Below, one piece after another: positions 24,001-35,713 of a stretch of 64,000 nt of DNA (position 1 is the first letter of the stretch; the number at the start of each line of letters is the position of its first letter). The notes below the pieces were generated by a model. The model saw only the letters and a list, made by a program, of their open reading frames with translations. It did not search any database and was not told the origin of the DNA. This DNA is from Paramacrobiotus metropolitanus (Eukaryota > Tardigrada > Eutardigrada > Parachela > Macrobiotidae): NCBI RefSeq assembly GCF_019649055.1, contig NW_026570249.1, positions 868,001 to 932,000 of the forward strand, read 5' to 3'. A program made the translations under genes and the position numbers.

Positions 24001-25346
24001 TAAAAAAATTCCAAAGCTAAGCTGGTCAGGTATATATATGTGGTAGCGCTGAACATTGCCATTGTTTAAATACGGAACATTTTGAAAAATGAAGGCTCAA
24101 GCCGTGTATTTATCAGAAACTGTGCCTTCTTAAGTGACAAAATAATAATTTACTGAAGGTTGGCTGTTACAGGAAGGAGGCGGGGAAATCGAGTTTCGAA
24201 ACGTGTCTTTCCATTATCCATCTCGTCCTGATGTTCCCGTGCTGAAAAACCTGAGTTTCCGCGTTCAACCTGGTCAGACACTGGCCATTGTAGGCGCCAG
24301 TGGTTGCGGCAAAAGTACGGTGGTATCGCTGCTTGAGCGTTTCTACGACCCGGTGGAAGGAGAAATTGTAATTAGTAACTGCCATTCATTAGCATTCATC
24401 AGCTTGGTTTCCTAACCTGAGATTTTTATGATTTAAATTTATTATTTCCGGACTGACAGTTGGTTGACGGAGTGGATTTGCGGAACCTGAATCTGGAAGC
24501 GTATCGATCGCGCGTGGCTATTGTGGCGCAGGAGCCCATCCTCTTCAACACCTCCATTAACGAGAACATCGCGTATTCTCTGCCCGACGGCGCCGTGGTG
24601 CCGGAAGAGACCGTGATGGATGCCGCCCGTGTGGCGAATATCCACGACTTTATTATGAACCTCCCGCAACGCTATGAGACGGGTGTTGGAGAAAAAGGCA
24701 CGCAATTGAGTGGAGGTGAACGGCAACGGGTGTCCATTGCCCGTGCGGTCATCCGCGATCCGCGGATACTGCTGCTGGACGAGGCCACATCGGCGCTGGA
24801 TTCCACATCGGAAAAGGTCAGTCTGATGCTGACTAATGCGCGATATCTGTAGTTCCGATATCTTTGTCGACTTGTTCGTGTTTATGATGAAATCGTGACC
24901 GGTAAAGTTTAAGACTTCGTTTTCGTAAATGTTTTCTATACTGGCGAGCGAAATTAAGCGCTTGCAGGCTTTTTTAGTTGAATTAATTTAGGAGAAAATG
25001 CAAGACCAGAGATCGGTTCAGTTATGCATAAAACAGTAACAATTTTCTGGGTTTTGCAGTAAGTATTAATGTTACAAAATCCTAAGCATAATTAAAGTTG
25101 ACAATTTTACGTGGAATAAGCGGTTGTGCTTGAATTCTTTATTCACAGGTTGTACAAGTGGCTCTGCAAGCGGCGAGTGCCGGTCGCACCTGTATCGTCA
25201 TCGCGCACCGGCTGTCGACGATAAAGGAGGCCAATGTGATCATGGTAATGGACAAGGGCACCATCATGGAGCAGGGCACCCATGAAGAGCTCCTGGCCCA
25301 GAATGGCCTCTACGCCGAACTAACACGAGGACAGCGCTTAAAGTAG
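15055..25346 (+). CDS. P-glycoprotein-like ABC full transporter, ABCB/MDR1 family
   Basis: 22 exons, summed in phase to 1353 aa: 15055-15254, 17514-17598, 17664-17735, 17820-17847, 18032-18067, 18216-18254 (optional), 18330-18493, 18599-18645, 18708-18794, 19517-19688, 19771-19895, 19962-20078, 20492-20969, 21360-21750, 22053-22529, 22689-22772, 22843-22949, 23012-23215, 23515-23913, 24173-24367, 24460-24816, 25149-25346. Architecture is TMD1-NBD1-linker-TMD2-NBD2. NBD1: Walker [10 protein letters not shown] (about residue 505), signature LSGGQRQ (about 608), Walker [14 protein letters not shown]-loop AHRLST. NBD2: GASGCGKST (about 1146), LSGGERQ (about 1252), [18 protein letters not shown]. 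Both sites look competent. The NBD1 Q-loop reads VGQMPVLF where the family usually has VSQEPVLF. Family knowledge: ATP-driven efflux of hydrophobic compounds at the plasma membrane. The N-terminus is long (about 95 residues, acidic then Lys-rich). Exon 6 keeps frame if included or skipped. A gene symbol beyond the ABCB family is not justified. Confidence 0.95.
16074..17275. repeat. Large imperfect inverted repeat (foldback element) in P-glycoprotein intron 1
   Basis: The left arm, 16074-16389, is nearly identical to the reverse complement of 16950-17275. The spacer is about 560 bp. The left arm has small deletions against the right. The minus strand of the right arm keeps an open frame (stop near 17004, reading in from about 17255) with [20 protein letters not shown] and [16 protein letters not shown]. 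In the left arm the same frame is broken. So the arms look like an inverted duplication of a piece of some coding or element sequence that I cannot identify. No transposase was seen. Confidence 0.8.
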
Positions 25347-27754
25347 AAGGTCACGCGGTTGGGCACCAAAGGGAAAGAGAGTACTATGGGCAGTGGTCGT
25401 CTTTATGATTTTTTGTATTTTTGTTTGTTGTTGCTTGAGCCTGGATTTCTTACGTTGAAAGTTTTCATTTTGCTTTATGTGATTGACATAGGCTTTCCGC
25501 AAAATTAATGAGACTCACTTCAAATAACTTGAATAACGCAAAACTGGTTTTTGCTTCCTTCTGTGTTAATTTTTTGTGTTTAAATGATTGATTTACGTGT
25601 GGAATGAAATTGAGCTTTTAACGTTGTAACGGAATGTGGGAGCATATGTTCGCGTATTATGCGTATATCATTAGCGTATTAATTATTATGAACTCGCAAC
25701 CAGAATCTTTTATTTTATTACAAATATTGATTTAAAAGCGCGCGTAAATGAGCCATATTGTAAAATTGATTAAAATTTAACATAATAAAATTTGTGGGTG
25801 GAAAATCTGATATTCTTAGAAGGAAGATGTGTGAATGGAAAATTAAATATTAGTTATTTCATGTAATACTGTTCAGCATTGAATGGAACGATTGCCTAAC
25901 ATGTCGTGCCTAGTAATTTTGAAAAATTAATTGTTCATATAATGGCTCATTTGGATTGCTTGCTGTCGATCAAAGCAATTTCCAACGATGTTATGGTATT
26001 ACAGTGTGTTTACATTGTTTGTAAATTGTAAGTAGCAGTCGTTAATCCTGCAGCTAATATTTATATCCCTGATGTGATAAATCGGATGATTCCGTACAAT
26101 GAGTGACAACAGTCGACTATCCATTACACCTGGTAATTCATTTGAACATCTTTAATCTGCAAGCGCAGTGCTTGTCATCCAGGCCGGAAGTGCCGATCCA
26201 GATGTTCCGTAATCGCAATACAGTGCTGGTGGCAACATATCACATGCAACCTATTAAACGGAAATTGCCCTTCTCATTGACGATTCTGTTGACGGTATAC
26301 ACCGAATAGCTGTTTCTTTTAGTGACGTCTGAATAAGTCACATTCTCGGCAGATCGTGTCTTGTCAACGCGATAATGATGGCGCTAGTGGGGGCAAAAAA
26401 TTTACCTAGTAATATCCTTCATTTTATTTCTTTATTGCTTTTATAAATTATTGCATTTTGCAACGGGGGATGACATCTCTTCCTATAATGTAAGTATATA
26501 CGTCGACTTCCTACGTGCAAATATGAATCAAGTACCGGAATTCACAACGCTGGTACATGTACATGTTACATGCTTTTAAGATTACTTCTACTAATAAACA
26601 GCGAAAATCAAAAAATTTTTGAACGTTCAGTACGAATACAGCATTTAAATTTTAACAACAAAATTGCACACGTCATAAATTTACTTTGACAGCGCAAGAT
26701 GTAAATTGCCCACATTTCGTACATGACAAGGTTACAACAATTATTTCCGGCATCGTACATGCTGCATTTCGGCTAGTTCGGTACAAGGATGATTGTTTCG
26801 AAGGTAAAATAGAACGGTACAAAAAACTGTTTTCATCTTTCAGACAGTCTGGTAATTATACGGTTGCACCGTATGTACTGTATAGCCGGTGAAATTTTGC
26901 GGAAATATGCGCCGGAATACAACTTTACGGTAGTTCTGTGGAACGGTTGCTTATGACTGGTTTTTATTAAATTTCTTAGAAAACGGCACAGCACGTGATT
27001 GCTTTTCATTACCCGTAGTCATGAGTTACGAGTACAACCTTCACAATTTTGTTGACACTTTCTTTCACATGGAATGATGGGCGCATGCATTCATTTGTGT
27101 GTAATAACAGCGCGCGCTTTATTAAACAAAAACACCGTATGACACGCTTCCACTGAATCAATGACCTCATCTGCGCCGGGCAAGCATTCAATAATCGGAT
27201 GTTATTGCCTTTGTTCTTGACTGATCCCTAACGCCGACGTGGTGAAAATTCTTGGATGTTCTGCAGTATAAAAAAAATTAACGAATAACTTGCGCGCGCA
27301 GTTGCATATTATGCAGAATGCGAACGTCCTACAAAAACCGGCAGTTGTCAGTCAAAATGTTGCCAAACAATGCGGTATCACGTGGAAATAAACATTTTCA
27401 AGAGAACTAAGCGGAAAATGCCCCGAAACTGTATAGTGTAACACTTTTGCATTTATCCAAGTTGATATAAACACAAGCTTTCGTGTATATGCATACCGAG
27501 TTATTTACTATGCGGTTGTTTCCTTAATACTGAAATGCGTAACCTAAAATCTGCTAGCGTGTCGATTAGTCGAATTTGGTTTTTGTGTATGTAAGTCAAA
27601 CACACTATTACACTAGTTCGGAATTTCTGAAAGTCTTACTATAATTATTGCTGCTCGTGTAATATTAATTGCGTTGCAGTGATTTGTCCAGCACAGCTGA
27701 TACGGATTCATAGGAGAGTTGAATAATTGAGTGGAATCAAAGTGAAAATTTAAA
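25347..27754. other. Intergenic, P-glycoprotein 3' flank to F-box gene
   Basis: 2.4 kb of AT-rich sequence. An AATAAA-type signal near 25786 may end the transporter transcript. Small frames at 26103-26309, 26686-26892 (+) and 27009-27191 (-) have no recognisable features. No channel-like exons were found on the minus strand here, which matters for the KCNH-like gene further right. Confidence 0.5.
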
Positions 27755-29279
27755 ATGAGCGTCTGGTTTGAATCTCCGGCCATTTCTGTGGAGGAGGACT
27801 GTTTGGATTCTCAGGATGCTGGGGATAACGCATCCGATGTGGAATTACCGCTAGAAATTTTGGAGAAGATATTACAGTTGATGCCGGCATCCCATCATCC
27901 ATCTTTAACAAGGTGAGCAATATAAGTAAAAGTTTTTTTGTAGAAAATACTACCAAAAATTATAAGGAAATCTTTTAAGCGCACGCCACACTTACATAAA
28001 ATTATAGTAGTATTACTGCGCCATTAAATGCCTGTATGAGGAAAACTATAATCACTGTACATGTTTAGACACAATAACAAATCAAGATTATAAAATTATG
28101 GAAAAATTTGGGGGTGATAATTTTTTGTGCGTATAATACAGTTCATGGTAGTTACGACATGTGGCGTGGCAGTTTCGTTACAGGAAAGCAGAAATTGGAT
28201 ACGAGCTGTAATATTAGCACATTATATATATACGCGCAAACACGCAATAGTTTATTACAATTTCAAAATTTCCAAACCTACATAGTGTGTTGCGGAAACG
28301 CTCATTTATTCTGCAAATAACATGCTATTCATTGCATCTAGTGCATCAAGGCACAGTGTAAGCATCACGTGCCTGATATGTCAATGGGAAAATTGAATAC
28401 AATTAAGCTGTGTAATTCGATTCTTTTTAAGCGTTAACACTTATCGGTATCGATCTCATGGTGCGGCATCCGATAAGCAGTTTTTGCAGTGTTTGTTGTC
28501 TGTGCGACATATCGCGCCGATACAGTATTTTCAACAATCTTCTGTTAGCAGTTTCACACGATTTCCGTTTTTATTCGTTTTTTTATACATACCTTTGTTT
28601 GTTTGTATAAGTTTACTCGTCATCTCGTTGAACTGCTTTTGAGTTTTATTTATCTGCCTGTATGTACTGCTATTATTTTCTATTTTTTTTACTCGTGGTT
28701 ATGTAAATGTTGAATATTTTTAGCGTCTCCAAGAGATGGCAAAGCATCGTAGCCGAGCCTCTTTTAAAACGGGAAGTGATCATAAACTCGGACCACTTCG
28801 ACACCGCCTGGAAAACCCATTATCAGGATCTCTTTGTTCTGAAAATCTTCGCCGACATGGAGCCGATCGTGCAGGCATACGAGCATATCCTGGCGCTGTG
28901 GATCATGCGCTTTGTCGGGCAGCATACCCGCACACTGTGCCTGGCCAACGAACTATGCAACAAGGCCCACCTGGTGTGGCCGCGGCTGCGACGCCTGCTA
29001 AGCGAGCAGTGTCCCAAACTGCGAAAGGTGATCTTTCAGACCGGCCAAATCCGTCTGGATGTATTATGCAGTATGCCGGCGACGGTGGAGTTTGTAGGAT
29101 TAGAGGAATGCCGGGTGGTGAAACGGCACCCGGTGGAAGGCTTTACCGAGTGTGTACTAGCTATGAAAGGTCACCAGCGGGTGTCCATTGATCTGCGCCG
29201 GATATCCGCTGGCAAAGTGGAAGAGTACTTGCGGAGTGTGCATAGGAATCACCGAACCGATCGTAAAGACTCCTGCTAG
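27755..29279 (+). CDS. F-box protein
   Basis: Two exons, 27755-27912 and 28724-29279 (junction splits an Arg/Ser codon), 237 aa. The F-box spans the junction: LPLEILEKILQLMPASHHPS, then VSKRWQSIVAEPLLKR. This is the usual L-P-x-E-I-L-x-x-I start and the V-S-K-R-W centre of the motif. By family knowledge the F-box binds Skp1 and links a substrate to a Cullin-1 ubiquitin ligase. The remaining ~180 residues could resemble a leucine-rich arrangement (CPKLRKVIFQTGQIRLDVLC, MPATVEFVGLEECRVV), but no regular LRR array can be counted, so the substrate-binding part is unclassified. The N-terminus is acidic. The intron is 811 nt. Confidence 0.88.
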
Positions 29280-29322
29280 CTTTAATTTGCTTTGTTTTTT
29301 ATTAAGTTAACCAGTGAAACCA

Positions 29323-29604
29323 AAGTTGTACATTTATTTTGCAGCAGTGTATATGTAGTCTCGCAGAAACATGGCATTACTGTCGCAGCGGAAACTCGAA
29401 AAAACAGAATGCCTAGAAAAGTCGTACAACACGATTTTGAATCCATTGACTAAATAAAGTTGTACATACAGGTATTATATTTTTGCAGCAATGTATATAG
29501 ATATCTAGTTTTGCAAAAACAGTGGCAGATCTGTCACAACGAAAACCCGAAAAACAGAATGTCTAGAAAACTCGTACAACAAGATTTTGAATTCATTGAA
29601 TAAT
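29323..29604. repeat. Tandem duplication of about 135-147 bp in the F-box gene 3' flank
   Basis: Two adjacent diverged copies begin at about 29323 and about 29457. Both run from a gttgtaca start through a ttttgcagca block to a tagaaaa-tcgtacaac block and gattttgaat. The first copy carries an AATAAA signal at its end (about 29452-29457), a possible polyadenylation site of the F-box transcript. Confidence 0.75.
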
Positions 29605-30437
29605 ACTGATTGGATTATGCCGGAAAATGGTTACAGTAGGGACTGTACACCAGCGGAATCGTGGCGCAGTCCGAAGGGAATAAAAATTAATTATGTTATG
29701 CGTATGACATGATAATTATCTGGATGTACGTGAGCGATTGTCGTTCTTTGTCTTGCTTGAGCTAGGAATGGGGTTTGATGGGGTGTCTTTGGGATCTTTT
29801 CCCGCTATATATAGAAAAACAATTATTACGTGCCACGGTTATATATTACCCGGGGTATAGCAGATACGTTTTACGAATAGGATGCATTTTATTAGGGTGT
29901 GCCATTTACGTACAGCGCTACTAGCATATAATTTGATTAGACGGAATTTCATCAGTAGTAGCGTGCATTATTTGTTCCGACTATTAATCAGCGTCAAGTG
30001 GTCTTGAATTATGTTGGTCAATTTCATGGGAGATATATTATAATCGCATGCGATGTATATAGTAATTTGTAGCTGCCGACGAATAGTTGCCAGAATCGTT
30101 GTTGTACAATATGTATTAGCCACGGTAAAATGTTGCGTAAGACCTTGCTTAAAGTGGAATCAATTTCATTTATAATTACTGCAACCGCCAGATTTGTTAA
30201 ATTATTGTTTTGCATTGCTGTTTTTATCTGATTAGAACGTATTAATTTTTGTCTATGCTTGCATAGGAACTACAGAGTTCATGGAAAAAAAGTCTTAACA
30301 ATATTATTTAATACGGAATCAATTGTATATGTTTGTATTCAGTACTAATTAAATGTCATATGTGTTGTTCTTAATAAAATGTGACACTAGTTGATGTACG
30401 AAATTTTGTTCGCCATTTATTAGAAAGAAATAAAAGG
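29605..30437. other. Intergenic, F-box gene to erg-type PAS gene
   Basis: The convergent 3' flanks of two genes meet here. No frame with protein features is present on either strand. In particular there is no S1-S6, selectivity filter or cyclic-nucleotide-binding sequence to continue the PAS exons. Confidence 0.5.
30416..30421 (-). terminator. Candidate polyadenylation signal of the PAS-only transcript
   Basis: AATAAA on the minus strand, 17 nt past the read-through stop of the PAS gene. It supports, without proving, a short transcript ending after exon 3. Confidence 0.4.
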
Positions 30438-33400
30438 TCATCGCGGAATGTTTGTATACTGACCTGTAACATCTTCGAAGTTGAGTATGTACAGCACCAC
30501 AACGGAGGTCTCGTTGCGCACCGGTATGAGAATGACGTTGCAGAGCATCTCCGTTCCTATTAAGAGAGAAAAAATCACCCAAGGTCACGATTGTATCTCC
30601 AGGTGGCAACTGTTAAAGATTTTCAAGGCTCGGCGCTAGCCATTGTTCTTATTCCCATCCGGTCACCACTATACACCATTAATGAACGCCCCAGAGCCCA
30701 GTTTCACACTTAAGCGCTGCTGATGAATGGTGTAACAATTGCTTGAAAGCCTCCTTGTACAACTGTCGTCAACGTATGTTGCTGCCTAATGCAATTCCCA
30801 TCGCGCTGTATATATGCATTTCTTTTCCCGCATGCAACACATAAAGGGCTATACACAGTGCAGTGTGACAGGAAATCGATTCGGCAACGGAGAAGTGCGT
30901 GTGTGTAGCTGTCTAAGGATGGCTCTTCAGTTTTTTAGGTCAGCCGTTAAATTCTCCCCATTATATGACAAACGTCCCTTACGTGCGAAAAACTGGTATA
31001 TGTCGTTTCACTCTCCCGGTCGCTCCTTTCCGAGGGTTGTTTTGCCAATTCTCAAAAGAAAAGTTTACATCATGCTGTGTAACCGGATTTTTTCTCTCTG
31101 TTGATTGCTTTCTTTCTTTTCTCTGCTTTTGCCGATTATTAATATTATATGCCTTTTCTTGTCTGAGGTCACTGTGTGTATGTGTCATGGTTTTATCCTT
31201 TTCAATTTTCCCAACTGTCATTTTCATCAACACTAGCGTGTGCGCTGATGAAATTTCGATTATCTTACGTCATTGCAAATTCATCGGCATATTAACTGTC
31301 ATTTTTTCGCTTCGCTGTTATCGCATGATATGTGTGTGAATACTTGCAATATATTTCGCCTTTGTTTACAAAATAAATCCCCTTTCAGTACAGCAGATTT
31401 CCCAATGATAAACGAGATTGGACAGTAATCGATATAAAGTCAAAACCCAGGGTCTGTCATTGCCGGCTAATCCCGGACAGTAATAAAGGGACGATGCGAA
31501 GCGTAACCGGCAATAGCGGCGCAAGTGCGCACTTATCGTTACGTTACCAGTAATCACATTTTTTCGGTTCAGTGGACAATGGTTTTATTATTGAAAAAAA
31601 GAAGGAAGAGATTTATCTGCCGGCATTATATGCGTCGCCTTACCGTCTTTGCGATACAGACAGAGCTGTACCAGAACCTCCTCGGCCTGCCGCACACCCG
31701 CCTCAATTTGCCTAATTTTCGTCAAATCCGTCCGCGGTCCATGCAGCAACTGGATGGTGTAATTGTTCTTCATTACTTCCGGCCGACTGAAGCCAGTAAA
31801 TTCAAAGAAGCGGTCGCTGGAGTAGATAATGGGAACGTGTGGTGTTGTCGCGTTGCAAATAACAAAGACGCGATCTGTTGCAGAGGAAAAAAACAAGATA
31901 ATGTTTTACATCCGGTGTATAAATGAAAGGTCAACGACAGTGTAATGCTGATCATGCAATTAAATGCTCATATTTCGTTAATCACTGTTATAATACAACC
32001 GTAATTCCCCGAAACACAGGAAAAAATAAAGCCTTATTAGCGGTTTTGTTGAATATCAGGGATTATTGTGTCTCATGTACTGTAAAATATATAAGCGAAC
32101 AAACACAACTTAAAATAATATTTGTGCAAACTGTGTATATAAGAAAAAATCAAAACAGGTGTGTAAGCGTCATGTAAATAGGTGGGGCCTCTAAAACAAG
32201 TTCAATTTGCTCCGGAAAAGACGCCGGATTGAGGAGGAGAAGAGCAATACTGCGCCAGACTGCTCTTATTGATACAATTAAATCAACACACAGGAGCACA
32301 TTGCGCAAGGCGCTGTGCATACCCCGTTATGGATGAATGATCGATAAGTGTACAGTCGCACATAGAATTTATACAGGGAATAGGGAACGTGCCTACCGCT
32401 AATAACTGGCCATTTACTTTTAATTTACTTTGGCAAAAAAGCGGAAGATGCTGATTTACATTCGACGCCTGTGCGGCAACGGGATAGGTGTTCGTCCCGG
32501 GCAATCATTGACAGTAAAGAAACCAATAAAACACGTGCGTCATACGCCGGTACCGTTATTTTACGCTGGGTATACGTTGTCGGCGCGTGCTCAAACGACA
32601 GTCGGTGCACGTTTAATTCTTTATGAGTAGGTGTTCGGGTAATTATCTTTTTCCTATTTCATGTACTAAACTGCAGTACCCAGCAACTGCAAAAATATTT
32701 TAGCTGCTGCCTAATTTTTGGACCCGAACTTCCTGCTGTCCAGAGTATTCTTGCGGGAATGAGTGTAATGAGATGAATAGCGCTGTTGAGCTCATTGTTA
32801 TTATATTATAATACCGTTATTTTTAATTAATTTAGACTTGCAGCCATATAATGCATTTTAATTGATTCAGCGATCGACAGGAAGCGCTCGCACACCGGCA
32901 TAGTTTGTTTTTAGAAATCAAAGGCTATATCAATCTATATTTTAGGCCATACGTAACTGATGCAGCTATTATGTTAGCTGCAAAGACCGTAATCATTATA
33001 ATGCAGAGCTGCACACGAATACCGATATTAATAAACTTTGTGGCAGTAAATCAATAAACAGCCTTCTATAAATTAATATATATTTTCTTTACTGCTGTTG
33101 CTGTTGCTGCTTAGGTTCGCCATATATCGACAAAAGCTGGACCATAAGAAATTGCATAGACCGTACTGTTTTGGATAAAAATTTAGTTAGAATAAATGTA
33201 CGCATTTTAGTTAAAAGTAAATAGTTAAGCTGATAAATAAAAATTTGTAAAAAAGTTTTTCTTAACAAAATCATGTTCAGAATAAATTAAGCGCCTAATG
33301 ACCGAGTTTATGTAGGACAAAAGCCCGACAAACCTAGCTGGCGAAACCGCACTTACGCACACTTAGCCCATAAAATGACAACAATACGTACTCTGGCTCT

Positions 33401-33467
33401 CGAACTTCCGGATGATGGCTTCGATAAAGGGGAATTGCTGGCTGCCGCATTCCCGGCGTATGGGCAT
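30438..33467 (-). CDS. Erg-type (KCNH) N-terminal PAS domain protein, no channel exons seen
   Basis: Three exons: 33392-33467, 31644-31874, and 30464-30556 or on to 30438. Junction phases are all 1. Exon 1 reads MPIRRECGSQQFPFIEAIIR then KFESQ, the counterpart of the PAS-cap and start of the Erg channel N-terminus. Exon 2 holds VFVICNATTPHVPIIYSSD, GFSRPEVM, LLHGPRT and LYRKDG, the PAS core; LLHGPRT is more erg-like than elk- or eag-like. Exon 3 gives MLCNVILIPVRNETSVVVLY then ILNFEDVT, the last strands. Channel family members continue with S1-S6 and a cNMP-binding fold, but none is encoded on this strand in the remaining 30 kb. If the exon 3 donor (30458-30463) is not used, the frame stops at 30438-30440 (about 141 aa) with an AATAAA 17 nt later (30416-30421). 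A TATA-like box lies upstream. Either a PAS-only gene or the 5' part of a very split channel gene. Confidence 0.82.
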
Positions 33468-35713
33468 GGTGCCGGCACTGTTTGTTGACTGAATGGTGGC
33501 GAATTGGCGAGAGTGAGCGTTGAGGGGGAACAGGCTATGGTGTGAATATGTATATATGTGTGTCGTTAACGCGGTGACTTCCTACTCCAACTACCGGAAC
33601 ACGGGATGATCCAGGATGCGCGAGCACACAATCTTCTTTGGAGCCCGGCGCGATCTTATATATACACAAGACTCAAGGCTCCGGACAGAATATTATTCAC
33701 CACACGGCATGCCTGCCAGCGACAACCATCATTGAATGCGGCGGTCCCCCGGACACACGCAGTCCCCGGCAATCAAGGCGCTTGATTGCTGGCAATTGCT
33801 GGGAAAATAATCGCGCACCAGGGCGATATAGATGCCAGGGCCAGTAATTCCTTCCAACTGCCCGCTTCAGCTTCGCTAAACCGATCCGCAAACAAACAAT
33901 AACATATTCCACCAGGGAATATATTATATAGTGAAGATCACGGAGAGAGAGGGGGGAAATCATCAGCTGCCCAGCTGGGCTTAAGTAGGACGTTGGGATG
34001 TGTGCGGGGATGTGGGGAATCTTGTTTGTGTGCGGCAGGCTGGAAGAATGATGAGGCGACCGGCGTTAAAGACATTCATGTTTTAATACGCGGTGCGCTG
34101 GTAGTTCATACTTATATATACGTGTGTACATGTGTGTATTATCTAAGTCAGCTGGCCAATGCCGGCATCGATCCATTATACGCATTTCCGCCTGTAACCG
34201 GCACCCATTGCGTTATATGCGACCGGCAACCTGATCTCGCCGAATCGGCGAAATGGGGTTTTTAAGGGAATCTTATAAATATTGATGGACAAGTGAAAAA
34301 TGAGCGTGTGTGTGTGCTTGTGTGTGCGTCTACCGGGCTCAATCGGGGGTAATCGGCGACGTGTCAGGGTAATAAAAAGCCAGAGTACAACTTTACTGGC
34401 GTGAAAACTCTGGACAACAAAAAGCGGGCGCCGAATATATACTGTGCCGGGTTTTTTTCTCTAGAACGGGGGGTAACATGAGAGAGATAAGCTGGGCAGT
34501 TCCCATCACCGGAAATGATCATCTGCCGCGCGCGCGACAGCTGATACGGCCGGCATGAATAGAAGCAACGGGGCTTTGGTGCATCCTCTGTCCCATATAT
34601 GCCGGTAATGGTAGACGCTAATGCAGGCTGCCTTTGTCTGATTATGGAAGAAAATGCGCGTAAAACGCTTAAGACGCCGGCGACATAAACGCCAAAGTGA
34701 ATGTTTACGTAACGGCCCCTGTTTAAAAAACATGACAAAGACGTCATTTTTACTTATAAGCCAACCCGGAGCTCGGAAAGTGCTAATCTAGTGTTACCAA
34801 ACAGAAATGGGATGTTTTCGGTATTATGTGCAGCACAGAAAGATGCGTGCCGATAACGTATATTCCGGATATATCCAGTCGAAACTTGGGATAAATATAT
34901 CCCACTGACGACAATTTTTATTTTATGGCATTAGAGGAAATTTGGCACGGCATATATCGCATTGCGACGCCAGTGTCAGTCTAAAGAAGGACATTTCCAT
35001 GCATTTTTTACTAGGAACTTTATTAATTATGAAAGCCGGCAATTGCTACGAGTAGCAGTAAGATAAATCAAACACGCAAGCATCTTATACATACTATACC
35101 ATATAACGTAGGACATGCTATTATTGCTGATACATAGTTCGTAATCACATCTTGCATATGTTGTTTTCCCGTTTATAACGTCCGTGATAAATAAATACGT
35201 CATAAAGAAAACGCCACCACGCGCTCATTAGCATAGCCGATCCTGGGAAAATCCAGGGCATTGAAGGTGAAACGGTAGACTACAGGTAGCGTACTCCCGA
35301 TATAGGATCATCTAAAGCCAAAGCGCAGTTAAGGCACGCAACGCGGGTAATCAATCCTTTGCATGGTTTCACAAGCCGGCTCATAAAACTGCTACATTTG
35401 TCAACAGACGGATTGGATCGTCAGGCTCAGCCAGCCCTAGGAGATAATCCAATTTTTACTCAAATAACCGAGAAAAATATTGGCAACTCCCTGATTACCG
35501 AGAAAATAGTGCCGCTAGCTGGTTAATACACAGGATAAATTAAAGAGTGCGGGATGTTCTGCCGCTAAACATCAACAACGAATTATGTAGTAATTATGCA
35601 GTGGAACAATTAAACAGGTACGACCGCCGGGGTATAAGAAAACAATCTGCCAGGGAAACCCACCACAGAACGAGGTTTGCTTGTTCTGTTATATGGGTAT
35701 TATATGTAATTAA
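33468..35713. other. Intergenic, 5' flank of the PAS gene
   Basis: 2.2 kb. The only usable signal is the TATA-like box at 33655-33664. Frames such as 33638-33847, 33697-33963 and 34364-34747 overlap on opposite strands and have no recognisable features. One TACGAGTA octamer lies at 35047-35054. Confidence 0.5.
33655..33664 (-). promoter_or_regulatory. TATA-like box of the erg-type PAS gene
   Basis: The minus strand reads TATATATAAG here, about 190 bp upstream of the ATG at 33467. The distance suits a short 5' UTR. Assigned from sequence and position only. Confidence 0.4.

Noticed and set aside
26686-26892. Small + strand frame between the transporter and the F-box gene
   Set aside because: Short, no motif, no convincing start or splice context.
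28736-29191. Long alternative frame inside the F-box gene second exon
   Set aside because: It is a frame-shadow of the F-box coding exon; the other frame carries the F-box motif, splices in phase and has normal composition.
25347-30437. Channel exons (S1-S6, pore, cNMP-binding) continuing the erg-type PAS gene
   Set aside because: No minus-strand frame here has a GFG filter, voltage-sensor Arg repeats or a cyclic-nucleotide fold.
34364-34747. 127-codon minus-strand frame
   Set aside because: Overlaps another frame on the same strand, has low-quality composition, no domain and no splice context.
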